Assembly: GCA_002404835.1 (NCBI GenBank)
Contig: DHKM01000017.1
Location: 1 to 13,402, forward strand
Direction of reading: 5' to 3'
Source: Caryophanales bacterium UBA4694
GTDB lineage: Bacteria; Bacillota_I; Bacilli_A; RFN20; CAG-288
DNA: 13,402 nt
The translations under genes and the position numbers were made by a program. The first letter of the stretch is position 1. Each line of letters starts with the position of its first letter. Shown here one piece after another: positions 1 to 8,151 of this stretch. The notes beneath the pieces are model-generated. The model searched no databases. It was given only the letters and a program-made list of their open reading frames with translations, and was not told the DNA's origin.

Positions 1-21
1 GCAAACCAAGGTTTTTTTCTT

Positions 22-27
22 TATAAT
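22..27 (+). promoter_or_regulatory. -10 element of the first gene
   Basis: A perfect TATAAT lies 24 nt before the preferred ATG at 51, which would give a leader of about 17 nt carrying the GGAGA ribosome binding site. The matching -35 would fall at or beyond the window edge, so only half of the promoter can be judged. Confidence 0.45.
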
Positions 28-50
28 CATTGGCAATGGAGAAAACGACA

Positions 51-527
51 ATGAAAAACAAGGCAGACGCCATTCTTGATTACCTTCTGGATCAGAAAAG
101 GAGATTCTTTCTTTGTTCGCTAGGATTCGGAATTCTGATGATTCTTTATTTTCTTGTTCCGTTTTATATTACCCATACGGAGAAAGAAACGAACCTCATA
201 TCTGGATTTGCTTCCTTCTTCTATCTGAATGACCGAAAGGATCCTCTTTACTATGCGACTATGATGAATATCATGTCTCTTTGCTTTGCATCCATGATTG
301 TTCTTTTCAGCTTCCTGGGATTCTATCCCGATGAGAATCGAACTCTCTTTGTAAAAAGAATCCTGTTGATGCTCTTTGCACTGAAGATTGTATTCGACAT
401 TCTGATGCTGGTCTTTTCATTTCAGACGAAGACGAATGTAAGGCCATGTCTAGGATGCGAACTGGAAATCGTATTCTCCTTTGTGTTTTTCGTTTTATAT
501 CTATTTGCTACTTTTCCTTTATTTTGA
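51..527 (+). CDS. Small four-helix membrane protein, function unknown
   Basis: I do not recognise the family. The 158-residue product has four hydrophobic segments, at about residues 19-40, 67-91, 100-123 and 138-157, with lysine- and arginine-rich flanks before helices 1 and 3. This suggests an integral membrane protein with few soluble parts. A Cys pair (PCLGC, about 132-136) sits just before helix 4. I chose the ATG at 51 because GGAGA at 38-42 sits 8 nt upstream and a TATAAT at 22-27 fits a start there. The in-frame TTG at 30 and ATG at 36 have no ribosome binding site, and the TTG lies before the likely transcription start. The gene is convergent with the GH13 gene, and the two coding regions overlap by 20 nt. 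No function can be inferred from context. Confidence 0.75.
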   Translation: MKNKADAILDYLLDQKRRFFLCSLGFGILMILYFLVPFYITHTEKETNLISGFASFFYLNDRKDPLYYATMMNIMSLCFASMIVLFSFLGFYPDENRTLFVKRILLMLFALKIVFDILMLVFSFQTKTNVRPCLGCELEIVFSFVFFVLYLFATFPLF

Positions 528-2169
528 ATACATCCGATTCGTAAGGCAACATGGCTTTATAATTGCTAGGATTATTGTTGTTGCAAAGAAGATTCTTTTC
601 GATTTCGAAATGGGAAATAAGCTTATCGATTCTTTCGACACGATTATTCAGATTCAGAACGACAAGAAGTTTTTCTTCCGGTGATTCACGGATAAAAGCA
701 AGAACATTCTCAGGTGTGTCTTTCATATAATGGATGGCACCGATAGATAGCGCCGATGATTTCTCTCTTAAAGCCGTGATCTTTTTGAAATAATTCAGGA
801 CAGAGTTTTCATCCTCTTCCTCTGTCTTTACATTAATTGTGGTGGAAAACGGGGAGAAAATCTGCCAAGGTTGGACTCCAGGAGCCGTGAATCCGAATCC
901 GTCTTTATCAGAGAAAGCCATCGGAGCTCTAGCGTCATCTCTGCCATTGTGCTTTGCCTTTTTCATGGCAATCCATTTGGGAAGATGGTAGTGTTTATGG
1001 GCAAGATCGAAAATGAAGTGAGTGACAAGGTCGTTGCATTGATTGATTTTCAAGGAAGGATAATCTCTCATGCCGATTTCCTGGCCTTGATAGATAAACG
1101 GTGTGCCTCTTAATGTATAGACAAGAGTCAATAGCATCTTTGCTCCGATTTCCTCGTACCCCTTTTTGACGTATTTGTTTATGGCACGATGCTGATCATG
1201 GTTTTCAAGATAGACACCGTTCCATTTGATATCCTTTTGCCATTCCATCAAAGTCTTTTTGAAGACAATAGGATCGATATATTCCTTGCTCCATTTTCCG
1301 GCGTTGATGGCGGTATGAGCAAAGCTGAAGAATGTATCCAATTCCCCGTCGAGGAATTTCGGGCCGGTTTTTAACGTGACTCCGAAAGTTTCTCCAATCA
1401 AAACTCCGTGATGAGGAATTATGACATCCTCTCTAAGCTTCTTCAGGATTTTATGACACCCATCGGTAGCTACATAACGTTCCATTCCTACCGGCATTCC
1501 GGAAGTGAGTTTTTGCTTCTTTCCATCTCGGAAAGAGTCTTTGTAAATACATGAAATGACATCACAACGGAATCCATAAACACCCTTATCCATCCAGAAG
1601 TTCATGATTTTCTCGACTTCCTTCAGGACTTCCGGATTTCTCCAGTTGAGGTCTGGCTGCTCCTTGCTGAATAGATGAAGATAGAACGTTCCTTTCTCAT
1701 TCTTGAGTTCTTCCCATGCAGAACCAAGAAAAGATGACTTCCAATTGTTTGGGACGGTTCTATGATGATGTCCCTTGCCTTTTTTGAAGATGTAATAATC
1801 TCGATATTTGGATTTTGGATTCTTGAGTGCCTCCTGAAACCAGGCACATTGATCGGAAGTGTGATTGACCACTAGATCCATGATAATCCGAATCTCTCTT
1901 TTTTTTGCTTCCTGAATCAAATTATCGAAATCATCCATCGTACCGAAAACAGGATTGATTTTGTAATAGTCGGAAATATCGTATCCCATATCGACCATAG
2001 GAGATGCATAGATAGGCGAAAGCCATATGGTATGAATGCCGATAGACTGAAGGTAATCCAATTTGGAAATGATTCCAGGAATATCACCTTTCCCATCTCC
2101 GTTTGAATCGCAGAACGACATCGGATAAATCTGATAGACCGCGTATTTGTTAAACCAATCCTGTTCCAT
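508..2169 (-). CDS. GH13 alpha-glucosidase, oligo-1,6-glucosidase type
   Basis: This 553-residue protein is a cytoplasmic GH13 alpha-glucosidase that probably hydrolyses alpha-1,6 bonds at the non-reducing end of isomalto-oligosaccharides or short dextrins. The four conserved regions are visible: DLVVNH (98-103), GFRCDV (199-204, nucleophile D203), GE (259-260, acid/base E260) and ENHD (322-325, stabiliser D325). The QPDLNW region V is at 171-176 and the DSNGDGKGD metal loop at 21-29. Valine follows the nucleophile, which in this subfamily marks alpha-1,6 rather than alpha-1,4 specificity. Length fits the oligo-1,6-glucosidase and dextran glucosidase family. There is no signal peptide. The ATG follows AAGGAG, only 18 nt after the degV stop, so the two genes probably share a transcript. 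Trehalose-6-phosphate hydrolase is a related alternative, less likely without sugar-phosphate transport genes nearby. Confidence 0.9.
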   Translation of the reverse strand: MEQDWFNKYAVYQIYPMSFCDSNGDGKGDIPGIISKLDYLQSIGIHTIWLSPIYASPMVDMGYDISDYYKINPVFGTMDDFDNLIQEAKKREIRIIMDLVVNHTSDQCAWFQEALKNPKSKYRDYYIFKKGKGHHHRTVPNNWKSSFLGSAWEELKNEKGTFYLHLFSKEQPDLNWRNPEVLKEVEKIMNFWMDKGVYGFRCDVISCIYKDSFRDGKKQKLTSGMPVGMERYVATDGCHKILKKLREDVIIPHHGVLIGETFGVTLKTGPKFLDGELDTFFSFAHTAINAGKWSKEYIDPIVFKKTLMEWQKDIKWNGVYLENHDQHRAINKYVKKGYEEIGAKMLLTLVYTLRGTPFIYQGQEIGMRDYPSLKINQCNDLVTHFIFDLAHKHYHLPKWIAMKKAKHNGRDDARAPMAFSDKDGFGFTAPGVQPWQIFSPFSTTINVKTEEEDENSVLNYFKKITALREKSSALSIGAIHYMKDTPENVLAFIRESPEEKLLVVLNLNNRVERIDKLISHFEIEKNLLCNNNNPSNYKAMLPYESDVFKIKEK

Positions 2170-2187
2170 TTTTATGCTCCTTTTTTA

Positions 2188-3021
2188 TTAAAATGCAACA
2201 ATCAAAGACCCTTCCCTTGCATAATAGGAACAAAGTCCAAGATTCTTTTTGATGACAATTTTCATTTGGGAGAAATTCTCTTGTATCAGATTCTTAAGTG
2301 CTTCGGCCATAGTACTGTTTTCGGTTTCAGATATGATGCAGTATGTGTTTTGGTCGTGTTTTGACATTTTGGTGATTTCGTTTAGATAACTTCTCATCAA
2401 TCCTTTGTTTGTACGGCATTTTTCTTTGAGTTCTATAATACCATTTTTTGCAATTCCTAATGGCTTGATTTTAAGTTTTGTAGCTAAGAATGCAATGATT
2501 TTATTGATTCGTCCGGATTTTACTAGAGATTCAAAATTGGAAATGCTGAAGAGAAGATTTGTCTCAGAAACTGCCTTATTAAGTAAAGATTCCATCTTTT
2601 CAAATGGCGTATTGCTCTGAATCAATTCAATAGCTTTTTTGACCAGAAGCTCTTCGCTTCCTAATGCGGCTTTTGAGTCGATGACAATGACGTTATCCTT
2701 ATCTTTTGAAATCATTTTGGCTGTATTTGCGGAGTTGAAGGATCCTGACAGTTTGCTTGTCAAAGTGATGATGATGTATTTATCGGCCCCGACAAGTCTT
2801 TTCAAATATTCATGTGGGGAAGGACAGGAAGTAGAAGAAACGGCATCCTTTTCTTTGAGAAGAGCAAGCATTTCTTTATTGTCGATGCTTCCGTCATCCA
2901 CGAATTCTTTACCCTGAATATGGATAGTCAAAGGCGCGACTTCAAATTGAATTCCTTCGATATTCTGATAGTCCATGTTTGTCAAATTGCTGGCGCTGTC
3001 GGTGATGATTTTATATCTCAT
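2188..3021 (-). CDS. DegV family protein, FakB-like fatty-acid binder
   Basis: Proteins of this family bind a fatty acid in a buried pocket. The FakB members present it to the kinase FakA for phosphorylation, feeding exogenous fatty acids into phospholipid synthesis. The 277 residues show the family signatures TDSASN (7-12), TSCPSP (64-69, usually TSxPS), SGSFNSA (92-98) and a SGRI motif (169-172). The C-terminal HTGPG-like motif is not conserved: the aligned stretch around 264-271 reads SYYAREGS, with tyrosine at the usual histidine position. I chose the ATG at 3021 because AAGGAGG lies 8 nt upstream and the product begins with the usual MxxKIITDS. An in-frame ATG 24 nt earlier would place that ribosome binding site inside the gene. 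No fakA is in the window, so the lipid role is inferred from family only. Confidence 0.87.
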   Translation of the reverse strand: MRYKIITDSASNLTNMDYQNIEGIQFEVAPLTIHIQGKEFVDDGSIDNKEMLALLKEKDAVSSTSCPSPHEYLKRLVGADKYIIITLTSKLSGSFNSANTAKMISKDKDNVIVIDSKAALGSEELLVKKAIELIQSNTPFEKMESLLNKAVSETNLLFSISNFESLVKSGRINKIIAFLATKLKIKPLGIAKNGIIELKEKCRTNKGLMRSYLNEITKMSKHDQNTYCIISETENSTMAEALKNLIQENFSQMKIVIKKNLGLCSYYAREGSLIVAF

Positions 3022-3049
3022 TTGATAATCCTCCTTATTTGACAAATAT

Positions 3050-3055
3050 ATTATA
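3050..3055 (-). promoter_or_regulatory. -10 element for degV-GH13 unit
   Basis: Read on the minus strand this is a perfect TATAAT, 28 nt before the degV start codon. The sequence 17 nt further upstream matches the -35 consensus poorly, so the call rests mostly on the -10 box and its position. Confidence 0.45.
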
Positions 3056-3151
3056 AACCAAAGACGGGGAAACGATAGGTAGAAAGGATTTTTGCCGGCA
3101 CCATATATAGAATATAATAATAAACATTATGTTCCTTTTGATAGATGAAAA

Positions 3152-3160
3152 TGGTAAAAT
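3152..3160 (+). promoter_or_regulatory. Extended -10 promoter of secA
   Basis: TGGTAAAAT is an extended -10 element (TGn plus a -10 hexamer matching TATAAT at 5 of 6). There is no good -35 at 17 nt spacing, which is typical of extended -10 promoters. A TTGATA at 3138-3143 is too close to serve. Transcription would start near 3167, giving an untranslated leader of about 80 nt. Confidence 0.5.
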
Positions 3161-3171
3161 TGAACTCGACT

Positions 3172-3225
3172 GAAAGCGGGTTACGCTTTTTGTGTTGCTA
3201 TTCTGAACAAGAAGAAGCGTTTTTA
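3172..3225 (+). promoter_or_regulatory. secA leader with two competing terminator-like hairpins
   Basis: Hairpin A pairs AAAGCG (3173-3178) with CGCTTT (3184-3189) around a 5-nt loop and is followed directly by a U-run ending at 3191. Hairpin B pairs CGCTTTT (3184-3190) with AGAAGCG (3213-3219), seven pairs with one G-U, and is followed by UUUUU (3220-3224). Both use the same CGCTTT segment, so they exclude each other. This resembles an attenuator, but each stem is short and no ligand or leader peptide is evident. Confidence 0.35.
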
Positions 3226-3247
3226 CCAACAACAAAGGAGTACGAAC

Positions 3248-5854
3248 ATGAGTTTTTTAGACAAACTATTCATGGTTGACAAGAGAGCTTTCCATAAAAT
3301 CGAAAAGAAAGCGAAGAGTGTCTTCCAGTATGAAGAAAGATTCAAGAACATGAGTGATGCGGAACTGAAGGGCATGACTCCGATTCTCAAGAAGAGACTT
3401 GCCGCCGGTGAAACCGTCGATGATATTCTTCCGGAAGCGTTTGCTACAGCAAGAGAAGCAGCAAGACGTGTTTTGCATCAGTTCCCATATCCTGTCCAGG
3501 TTTTCGGCTCCACCGTTTTGAACGAAGGCGATGTTGCTGAGATGAAGACCGGTGAAGGTAAGACCTTGACGGCAACCATGGCTGTTTATCTCAACGCTTT
3601 GGAAGGAAAAGGAACTCATGTCGTCACTGTAAACGAATATCTTGCCAGTCGTGACGCCGAATGGATGGGAAACGTTTATCGTTTCCTTGGACTTACGGTC
3701 GGATGCAACCTCAGAGAAAAATCCACTCAGGAAAAGCAGGAAGCGTATAAGTGCGATATCACATATACTACCAATTCAGAACTCGGTTTCGACTACCTTC
3801 GTGATAATATGGCCAAATCTGTTCAGAACAGAGTCCTTAGAGGCCTTCATTTTGCCATTGTCGATGAAGCAGACTCCATTTTGATTGATGAATCCAGAAC
3901 TCCTCTTATCATTTCCGGTGGATCTGGTATCACTGCTTCTTCCTACATTGCTGCGGATACAGCTGTCAAGCGTCTCCGTCGCGGAACAAAGAACGAAGAA
4001 ACCGGAGAAACAACCGGTGACTATGTCATCGATGTCGAAAAGAAGACTGCTTCTCTCACCAATCAGGGTATGAGGAAAATCGAAAAGATGTTCGGTATCG
4101 AGAACCTCTTCGATGCTCAGTGGCAGGACCTTACCCATCGTGTCCAGCAGGCTTTAAAGGCCAACTATATCATGAAGAAGGACATCGAATACATGGTCAA
4201 GGACAACGAAATCCTTCTCATCGATTCCTTCACTGGACGTGTCATGAAGGGAAGAGAATATTCCGATGGTCTCCAACAGGCTCTTGAGGCAAAGGAACAT
4301 GTCGAAATCAAGCCGGAAACCGTCACATTGGCAACCATCACCTATCAGAACTTCTTCCGTCTTTATGACAAACTATCCGGTATGACCGGAACCGCCAAGA
4401 CCGAAGAGGAAGAATTCCGTAAGGTCTATAACATGCGAGTTGTTCCGATTCCGACCAACCGTCCGATCCAGCGTATCGACGACAAAGATCTTATCTTCGG
4501 AAACGAAAAAGCCAAGTATCAGGCTATCGCCGAAGAAGTCAAGGAAAGACATGCCAAAGGGCAACCGATTCTTATCGGTACCCCTTCTGTCGAAAAGTCT
4601 GAAATCGTGGACAAGCTTCTCAACGAGATGAATATTCCGCATGAAGTCCTCAATGCCAAGAACAACGAAAGAGAAGCTCACATCATCGAACAAGCCGGTC
4701 AGAAGAATGCAGTTACCATTGCCACCAATATGGCAGGCCGTGGTACCGATATCAAACTCGGAGAAGGCGTCAAGGAACTCGGTGGTCTTGCCGTTCTTGC
4801 TACGGAAAGAAACGAATCCAGACGTATTGATAACCAACTCAAAGGTCGTTCAGGCCGTCAGGGAGATCCGGGATATTCCCGTTTCTATGTTTCCTTCGAA
4901 GATGAACTCTTTGTCCGTTTTGCTTCTAAATCTACGAAGAACCTTTATGAGAAACTCGGAGACGATGCTTTGGAGTCCTCTATGATGTCCAATGCTATTA
5001 CCACCGCTCAGAAGAGGGTCGAAGGCCAGAATTTCGATACCCGTAAACAGCTTCTCAACTATGATGATGTTCTTTCCCGTCAGAGAAAGATCATGTATGA
5101 AAGAAGAGATAAGATTCTCTATTCCAAGAGTGTCAGTGATACCATTCCTTCTTACTTCGATCTTGCTGCAAAACATATTGCCAAACAGGCTCTTGTCCAG
5201 AAGGATCAGGAACAGGTTGTCGATAGTAAGAAACTTACCGAGGTTGCCTGCAAGACATTGACTCTTGCTCCGGAAGAACTCGATCTCAAGGCATTGGAAG
5301 GTGCTTCCTATCAGGATGCCTATGAACTTCTTTCTGCCTATCTCCTTAAACTTTATAACGATCATTCCAAGGATTGGAAGGAAGATATGCGCAACTTTGC
5401 AGAGAAGACGGTTACCTTGGATTGTATCGACCGCCGTTGGACCAAACATATCGACCAGATGAGCAAACTCAGAGAAGCCATCTGGCTTAGATCCTATGCC
5501 CAGACTGATCCTCTTCAGGCTTATACCAATGAAGGATTTGATATGTTCAATACCATGAATGACAATATTGCTATTGATGCCGTCAGAACGCTTCTCCATG
5601 TTCAGTTCAGAGCTCAGCCGCAGACCAAGGTGGCTCCGATGAAGGAAACTCCGGTTGCTCCTCAGAAACCGGCTGAAGAGAAGAAAGAAGAACAGCCAAA
5701 GGCAGAAGAAGCTAAAGCGGCTCCTGAAGAACCGAAGACTGAGGAAGCAACCACTTCCGTCGGTGTTGATGAAAACGGTCAGGAAATCGTCACCAACGTC
5801 AAACCGGATGATGACGGAATCGATCGCTCCAATCCGACATCCAAGATGAATTAG
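3248..5854 (+). CDS. secA: Preprotein translocase ATPase SecA
   Basis: SecA is the motor ATPase that pushes unfolded preproteins through SecYEG. The 868 residues carry Walker A MKTGEGKT (99-106, K105), VDEAD (205-209), SGMTGTAKT, GRGTDIKLG and the Q-motif-like IDNQLKGRSGRQGDPG, in the expected order. The last part, after about residue 790, is a low-complexity Ala/Pro/Glu/Lys tail. It lacks the CxCxSGKxxKxC(H/C) zinc motif common at SecA C-termini and ends in DRSNPTSKMN. The ATG at 3248 follows AAAGGAG by 7 nt and matches the family start. prfB follows after 35 nt and the two are probably co-transcribed, as in Bacillus. The hpf gene often found just upstream is absent; degV occupies that place. 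Confidence 0.98.
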   Translation: MSFLDKLFMVDKRAFHKIEKKAKSVFQYEERFKNMSDAELKGMTPILKKRLAAGETVDDILPEAFATAREAARRVLHQFPYPVQVFGSTVLNEGDVAEMKTGEGKTLTATMAVYLNALEGKGTHVVTVNEYLASRDAEWMGNVYRFLGLTVGCNLREKSTQEKQEAYKCDITYTTNSELGFDYLRDNMAKSVQNRVLRGLHFAIVDEADSILIDESRTPLIISGGSGITASSYIAADTAVKRLRRGTKNEETGETTGDYVIDVEKKTASLTNQGMRKIEKMFGIENLFDAQWQDLTHRVQQALKANYIMKKDIEYMVKDNEILLIDSFTGRVMKGREYSDGLQQALEAKEHVEIKPETVTLATITYQNFFRLYDKLSGMTGTAKTEEEEFRKVYNMRVVPIPTNRPIQRIDDKDLIFGNEKAKYQAIAEEVKERHAKGQPILIGTPSVEKSEIVDKLLNEMNIPHEVLNAKNNEREAHIIEQAGQKNAVTIATNMAGRGTDIKLGEGVKELGGLAVLATERNESRRIDNQLKGRSGRQGDPGYSRFYVSFEDELFVRFASKSTKNLYEKLGDDALESSMMSNAITTAQKRVEGQNFDTRKQLLNYDDVLSRQRKIMYERRDKILYSKSVSDTIPSYFDLAAKHIAKQALVQKDQEQVVDSKKLTEVACKTLTLAPEELDLKALEGASYQDAYELLSAYLLKLYNDHSKDWKEDMRNFAEKTVTLDCIDRRWTKHIDQMSKLREAIWLRSYAQTDPLQAYTNEGFDMFNTMNDNIAIDAVRTLLHVQFRAQPQTKVAPMKETPVAPQKPAEEKKEEQPKAEEAKAAPEEPKTEEATTSVGVDENGQEIVTNVKPDDDGIDRSNPTSKMN

Positions 5855-5889
5855 TTCTATAGACTATACAATATAAAGGAGGCCTTGCA

Positions 5890-7014
5890 ATGAAAGAACT
5901 ATTCGAACTCAACAACAGCTATGAAGCTTTACAATCTCGCTATGGTGAGTTGCAAGGCTGCCTGAACGTTGATGAATTGAAAAATACGGCATCTGAACTT
6001 TATAAGGAAACCGAAGATCCGGCTTTCTGGAAGAATCCATCCAAGGCCAAGGACATCAATCGGAAACTTGCCGATTGCAACCATAAGGTCGAAAAACTGG
6101 ATAATTTCGAAAAGAAGCTTTCTTCGATCCGTGAATCCTTGGATTTTCTCAAAATCGAGAACGATGCCGATATCTTCCATGATGCCGATGAATCCCTTGT
6201 CGCCTTGACAAAGGAATTCGATGAATTTGAAAAGGAACTTTTCTATTCCGGTGACTATGACCATCTCAATGCGATTCTGGAATTCCATCCAGGAGCCGGC
6301 GGAACTGAAGCTCATGACTGGGCTGGTATGCTTCTCAGAATGTATGAAAGATATTGTGACTTGGCCGGTTTTACTTTCAAGGTTCTGGATCTGATTCCCG
6401 GAGAAGAAGCTGGAATTTCTTCCTGTACTCTTTTGGTTCAAGGAAAAATGGCATTTGGAAATCTGCGCTCGGAAAACGGAGTACATCGATTGGTTAGAAA
6501 TTCTCCGTTTGATGCAGATGGTGCAAGACACACGTCATTTGCTTCTGTCAGCGTCATTCCGGAAATCGATGATTCCATTGAAGTCGTCATTAATCCAAGT
6601 GATCTTAGAATCGATACGTACCACAGCTCCGGAGCCGGAGGACAAAATGTCAATAAGACCGAGTCGGCAGTCAGAATCACACATCTTCCTACCGGTATCG
6701 TTGTCTCCTGTCAGATTGAGAGAGATCAGCTTGCCAACAAGGAAACCTGTATGGCGGAACTGAAATCCAAGCTCTTCCAGCTTGAACTCAAGAAGAGAGA
6801 GGAAGAACTTGCCAAAGTTTCAGGCGTCAAGAAAGACATCTCTTTCTCAAGCCAGATCCGTTCCTATGTCTTCTCTCCGTATCAGCTTGTCAAAGATCAC
6901 AGAAGCGAGTATTCAGAAAACACCATCACACCTGTGATGGACGGACATATCCAGAATTTCATCGATGCCTATCTTAGATGGGATTTCAAGAGAACACATC
7001 AGGTGAAGAAATAA
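5890..7014 (+). CDS. prfB: Peptide chain release factor 2 (RF2), no programmed frameshift
   Basis: RF2 recognises UGA and UAA stop codons and triggers peptide release. The 374 residues run without gaps against my recollection of E. coli RF2 in the key landmarks: SPF anticodon-like tripeptide at 205-207 and GGQ at 250-252. The SPF motif separates RF2 from RF1, which has PxT. Most bacterial prfB genes need a +1 frameshift at CUU-UGA near codons 25-26. Here codons 25-26 are CTG AAC (5962-5967) and the frame is open throughout, so that autoregulatory switch is missing. UGA is used as a stop elsewhere in the window, so the protein is needed. AAAGGAGG lies ahead of the ATG. yitT follows after 9 nt. 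Confidence 0.97.
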   Translation: MKELFELNNSYEALQSRYGELQGCLNVDELKNTASELYKETEDPAFWKNPSKAKDINRKLADCNHKVEKLDNFEKKLSSIRESLDFLKIENDADIFHDADESLVALTKEFDEFEKELFYSGDYDHLNAILEFHPGAGGTEAHDWAGMLLRMYERYCDLAGFTFKVLDLIPGEEAGISSCTLLVQGKMAFGNLRSENGVHRLVRNSPFDADGARHTSFASVSVIPEIDDSIEVVINPSDLRIDTYHSSGAGGQNVNKTESAVRITHLPTGIVVSCQIERDQLANKETCMAELKSKLFQLELKKREEELAKVSGVKKDISFSSQIRSYVFSPYQLVKDHRSEYSENTITPVMDGHIQNFIDAYLRWDFKRTHQVKK

Positions 7015-7023
7015 GGAGTCTAT

Positions 7024-8151
7024 ATGAAGGAAAAGGTGAAAAACGTTTGGTCGAAAGCAATCAAGACCATCAGACACGAATTCACCAGTGAACCTCCGAA
7101 GAAAATGTTGAAAAACATGGCACTGGTGATAATCGGTGCTTTTCTTTTGGCATTGGGAACCGAGTTCTTCTTTGTTCCTCTGAACATCATTGGAGGTGGG
7201 GTCTCTTCTCTTGCCATGATTCTTCATTCGCTGCCTGGTTTCGATGTGATTTCCGTTGAAACCTATATTCTGATTATAAACTGGGGATTCTTCTTTATCG
7301 GACTTCTTGCCTTGGGACTGAAATATTCTCTCAAGACGCTTGTTGTTTCTATTGCCTATCCTCTTTTTATTCTTCTTATCGATTGGATTATCGACTCCGT
7401 CTCCCAGAATTTCTTCAATATCAATGTATCCATGGTCGATGGATTCACGATGGGAAATGTCGTCATCGATAAAAACGGGGCGATGGTCATCTCTTATCTT
7501 GTCGGGGCCGTACTTGGTGCATTCCTAAACGGGGTCGGAGTTGCTTTGGCTCTGTCTGGTGGAGGATCATCTGGTGGTACGGATGTCATAGTCCTATTAC
7601 TGCATAAGTATCTTCATATTAATGTCGGAACGGGATCATTTCTCTCCGATTTCACCATCATCATGATCGGATTCTTCGTAAATTCCATGAACATCCTTCC
7701 AACCCTAGTCGGTGTGATGGCAGCCTTCCTATTGTCTGTGACACTGGACAAAGTCTATCTAAGCCGTTCTCAGTACTATATGGCATTCATCGTCAGCAAG
7801 AAGTGGAAGGAAATCAACAAGTATATCCTTGACGAAGTAGGAAGAGGAACAACGTTCATCAAAGCACAGGGTGGTTTCTCCGGAAATGAGACGATGCTTC
7901 TTGAAGTCTGTTTCGATCAACATGACTATTCCCAGATTGAATCCATCATCAACAAAATCGATCCAAGTGCATTTGTCAGCGTGATGAGGACTCAGGAAAT
8001 CGTAGGATACGGATTCACAAGAGATACCGAAGAAGTCGAAGCCAAAGACCTTGCCTTGTCTCCGGATGAAGTCGAGAGAATCCTTCTTCAGGCAAAGAAG
8101 AAAAAAGAAAAGAAACTGGAAGAACAGATCAAGGAGGATCAACATGAATGA
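7024..8151 (+). CDS. YitT/YvjA family membrane protein (DUF161 plus DUF2179)
   Basis: The 375-residue product has an N-terminal membrane domain with about six hydrophobic segments (near 30-52, 80-100, 104-124, 153-178, 205-222 and 226-244). A soluble DUF2179-type domain (about 250-330) and a charged lysine- and glutamate-rich tail follow. The glycine-rich IIGGGVSS (55-62) and SGGGSSGGTD (178-187) signatures are typical of the family. Its biochemical role is not known; a transport or membrane-sensing role is only a guess. The AAGGAG ribosome binding site overlaps the prfB stop, and the end overlaps the aminopeptidase start by 8 nt, so translation is probably coupled on both sides. Position directly after prfB matches yvjA of Bacillus. 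Confidence 0.92.
   Translation: MKEKVKNVWSKAIKTIRHEFTSEPPKKMLKNMALVIIGAFLLALGTEFFFVPLNIIGGGVSSLAMILHSLPGFDVISVETYILIINWGFFFIGLLALGLKYSLKTLVVSIAYPLFILLIDWIIDSVSQNFFNINVSMVDGFTMGNVVIDKNGAMVISYLVGAVLGAFLNGVGVALALSGGGSSGGTDVIVLLLHKYLHINVGTGSFLSDFTIIMIGFFVNSMNILPTLVGVMAAFLLSVTLDKVYLSRSQYYMAFIVSKKWKEINKYILDEVGRGTTFIKAQGGFSGNETMLLEVCFDQHDYSQIESIINKIDPSAFVSVMRTQEIVGYGFTRDTEEVEAKDLALSPDEVERILLQAKKKKEKKLEEQIKEDQHE

Noticed and set aside
30..50. Upstream TTG or ATG starts for the first membrane protein
   Set aside because: Neither has a ribosome binding site, and the TTG would precede the transcription start given by the TATAAT at 22-27.
3129..3173. A 14-codon reading frame ahead of secA that could be a leader peptide
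   Set aside because: It begins before the predicted -10 box, has no ribosome binding site and would not be on the transcript.
4850..5599. A 249-codon open frame on the minus strand inside secA
   Set aside because: It lies wholly within a certain secA, has no ribosome binding site and its product has no recognisable domain; it is a by-product of secA codon usage.
5867..5872. TACAAT as a separate promoter for prfB
   Set aside because: There is no TG extension or -35 match, and the 35-nt gap fits co-transcription with secA.
8051..8143. An N-terminal extension of the aminopeptidase
   Set aside because: It is an out-of-frame reading of the yitT tail, highly basic, and the ribosome binding site at 8131 serves the later ATG.
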